Origin: Olsenella sp. An293 | GTDB taxonomy: Bacteria > Actinomycetota > Coriobacteriia > Coriobacteriales > Atopobiaceae | Reading direction: 5' to 3' | NCBI RefSeq assembly: GCF_002159495.1 | Contig: NZ_NFIT01000005.1 | Span: forward strand, 124,001-188,000 | Length of the DNA stretch: 64,000 nt | Part shown: positions 62,881 to 64,000 of the stretch, piece after piece | Numbering within the stretch: the first letter of the stretch is position 1 | How the letters are laid out: each line of letters opens with the position of its first letter | Position numbers and translations under genes: made by a program | Notes under the pieces: generated by a model | What the model was told of the DNA's origin: nothing | The model's input: the letters and a program-made list of their open reading frames with translations, nothing else | Database searches by the model: none

Positions 62881-64000
62881 TAGAGCGAGCTCATGACGCG
62901 CAGGAGCTTGGAGGCGTAGGACTTGTCGGTGGCCCACTTTCCGTTGCCGAGGTTCTCGACGAGCGGGGCGCTTCCGCGGCTCACGAGCGAGAAGCGCGGG
63001 TCGACGCAGGGGTTGTTGAGCGCGTCGGTCGAGGCGTACGCCTTCAGATGCTGCGCCTGGGCGCGCAGGCCGATGCGCACCGAGTCGGTGCCGTTGCCGC
63101 TGAAATCCGCGCCCTGGGCGCCGCCATCCGTGGCGCCGATACCGCCGAAGTTGCACTGCTCGGGCTTGATGCGGCCGCCAAAGCGCAGGTTGCCAGTCTC
63201 GATGCAGACCTGGGCAAAGAGCACCTCAGCGCGCACGCCCTCGCCCGCAGCCTCCTCGCAGAGGATGCGGCAGAAGTCGTCGATCGTCGGGGCGCCGTAC
63301 TGGGCGTAGACGTCGGAGGGATAGCTCGCCCCGACGCCGCGGTAGTACGCGGCCATGGTGCTCGCGGAGACGACGGAGGCGCCCATGATCGGGGTGCGCG
63401 TGGTGAGGCCGTTGTAGGGGTCGTCCTCGCCGCCGGACACGCCGACGGGGTTGAGGGAGTACCAGGCGATGCCCTCGTCACGCCAGCCCGCCTTGACGAG
63501 CATGTCGCGCTCCGCGGAATCGGTGGTGAAGTTGTGGGAGCCGGCGATGGCGTTGGGGTTGTACTGGCGCAGGACAGCAATCTCGCGGTTGTCGTCCGAG
63601 TACCAGCCAATCCCCTCGTACTTCCAGCCCGCGAGCACGAGCATCTCGCGCTCGCTCACGCTGGTGGTGTAGTGGTGGTCGCCGGCGTTGGGGTTGTAGA
63701 GGCGGTACACCGGCGTGTCGGAGCGGCCCGGGGCGACCCAGCCCACGCCCTCGTAGATCCATCCCACGCTCTTGAGGCTGTCACGCTCGGCGGCGTTGGA
63801 GGTGTAGAAGTGCTCGCCGGAGTTGGGGTTGTAGAGGCGATGCATGTCACGGCTGGCAGAGGGGTCCTCGACGGTCTCGAGATAGTTGACGATGCCCTTT
63901 GCGTCGGCCACGCCGAGCTGCTGCAGCTTGGAGTCGTCGCTCAGGTACTTGTTGAAGTCGCTCACGTTGTCGAGGAAGGCGTGCTCGACGATGATGGCGG
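62880..64000 (-). CDS. Cell-wall hydrolase: amidase end, three DUF5648 repeats, glucosaminidase (cut by window edge)
   Basis: About 372 residues are visible; the start lies beyond the right edge. The first stretch (AIIVEHAFLDNVSDFNKYLSD, then LQQLGVADAKGIVNYL) matches the end of amidase_3 N-acetylmuramoyl-L-alanine amidases. Three DUF5648 repeats follow (MHRLYNPNSGEHFYTSN, VYRLYNPNAGDHHYTTS, VLRQYNPNAIAGSHNFTTD). The last 150 residues are a lysozyme-like glucosaminidase with the catalytic Glu in VCIETGNLRFGGRIKPEQCNFGGIG and a GKWATDKSYASKLL end. The protein would cut both the peptide link and the glycan strand of peptidoglycan. It is presumably secreted, but its signal peptide is outside the window. 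Confidence 0.88.
   Translation of the reverse strand, partial: AIIVEHAFLDNVSDFNKYLSDDSKLQQLGVADAKGIVNYLETVEDPSASRDMHRLYNPNSGEHFYTSNAAERDSLKSVGWIYEGVGWVAPGRSDTPVYRLYNPNAGDHHYTTSVSEREMLVLAGWKYEGIGWYSDDNREIAVLRQYNPNAIAGSHNFTTDSAERDMLVKAGWRDEGIAWYSLNPVGVSGGEDDPYNGLTTRTPIMGASVVSASTMAAYYRGVGASYPSDVYAQYGAPTIDDFCRILCEEAAGEGVRAEVLFAQVCIETGNLRFGGRIKPEQCNFGGIGATDGGAQGADFSGNGTDSVRIGLRAQAQHLKAYASTDALNNPCVDPRFSLVSRGSAPLVENLGNGKWATDKSYASKLLRVMSSL

Overview
The window is about 64 kb of a very GC-rich, densely packed bacterial chromosome. Gene content (UPF0210, a single-chain 1,248-residue PurL, NfnAB, a fused EcfA, CyuA, a TsaB-RimI-TsaD fusion, DUF5648 repeats on a cell-wall hydrolase) and the monoderm envelope suggest an anaerobic actinobacterium of the Coriobacteriia, near Olsenella/Atopobium/Collinsella. 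That placement is inference from gene content, not a computed match. No phage, integrase, IS transposase, rRNA or CRISPR array is visible.

Layout. 1-4.3 kb: the tail of an alpha/beta-hydrolase, UPF0210, a nuclease-fold protein bracketed by two long inverted repeats, and murB. 4.3-7.6 kb: an FMN riboswitch controlling ribU and an energy-coupling-factor transporter (fused EcfA ATPases plus EcfT). 7.7-12.2 kb: two co-transcribed TIR-transmembrane-beta-propeller proteins, the best candidate here for an undescribed system. 12.3-21.6 kb: purL, an EamA exporter, a lipoprotein serpin, an ECF sigma factor with a membrane partner, and malic enzyme. 21.7-31.1 kb: an NlpC/P60-like protein, galE, a polyprenyl synthase, a peptidoglycan-binding protein, tRNA-Gln, glmU-prs, pth and nfnAB. 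31.4-33.6 kb: a small accessory patch (nucleotidyltransferase, XRE regulator, AAA ATPase). 33.8-47.9 kb: groESL, two lipoproteins sharing a domain, nadE, an amino-acid ABC transporter with a Tat lipoprotein, cysteine desulfidase, ogt and the TsaB-RimI-TsaD fusion. 48-58.4 kb: a minus-strand block of oxidative-stress genes (rubrerythrin, PerR/Fur) and housekeeping genes (tsaE, udg, alr, nnr, acpS, glmS, glmM, rpsI, rplM). 58.6-64 kb: a GH31 glycosidase, a patatin, tmRNA and a truncated cell-wall hydrolase.

Several genes feed peptidoglycan assembly: glmS, glmM and glmU make UDP-GlcNAc, murB and alr supply UDP-MurNAc and D-Ala, and a polyprenyl synthase supplies isoprenoid. Cysteine desulfidase lies divergent to an amino-acid importer.

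The intergenic DNA is unusually structured. Three repeat families recur: palindromes with a GGGACNGTCCC core placed exactly at stop codons; about 100-bp inverted repeats with near-invariant arms (CAAACTCCACACGTGGTG) and unrelated AT-rich loops; and a non-coding 13-mer, CGAGAAGAACCTC, that can form a mini-hairpin. Two of the stop-codon palindromes lie in frame at the junction of the fused ECF ATPases and may mark a former gene boundary.
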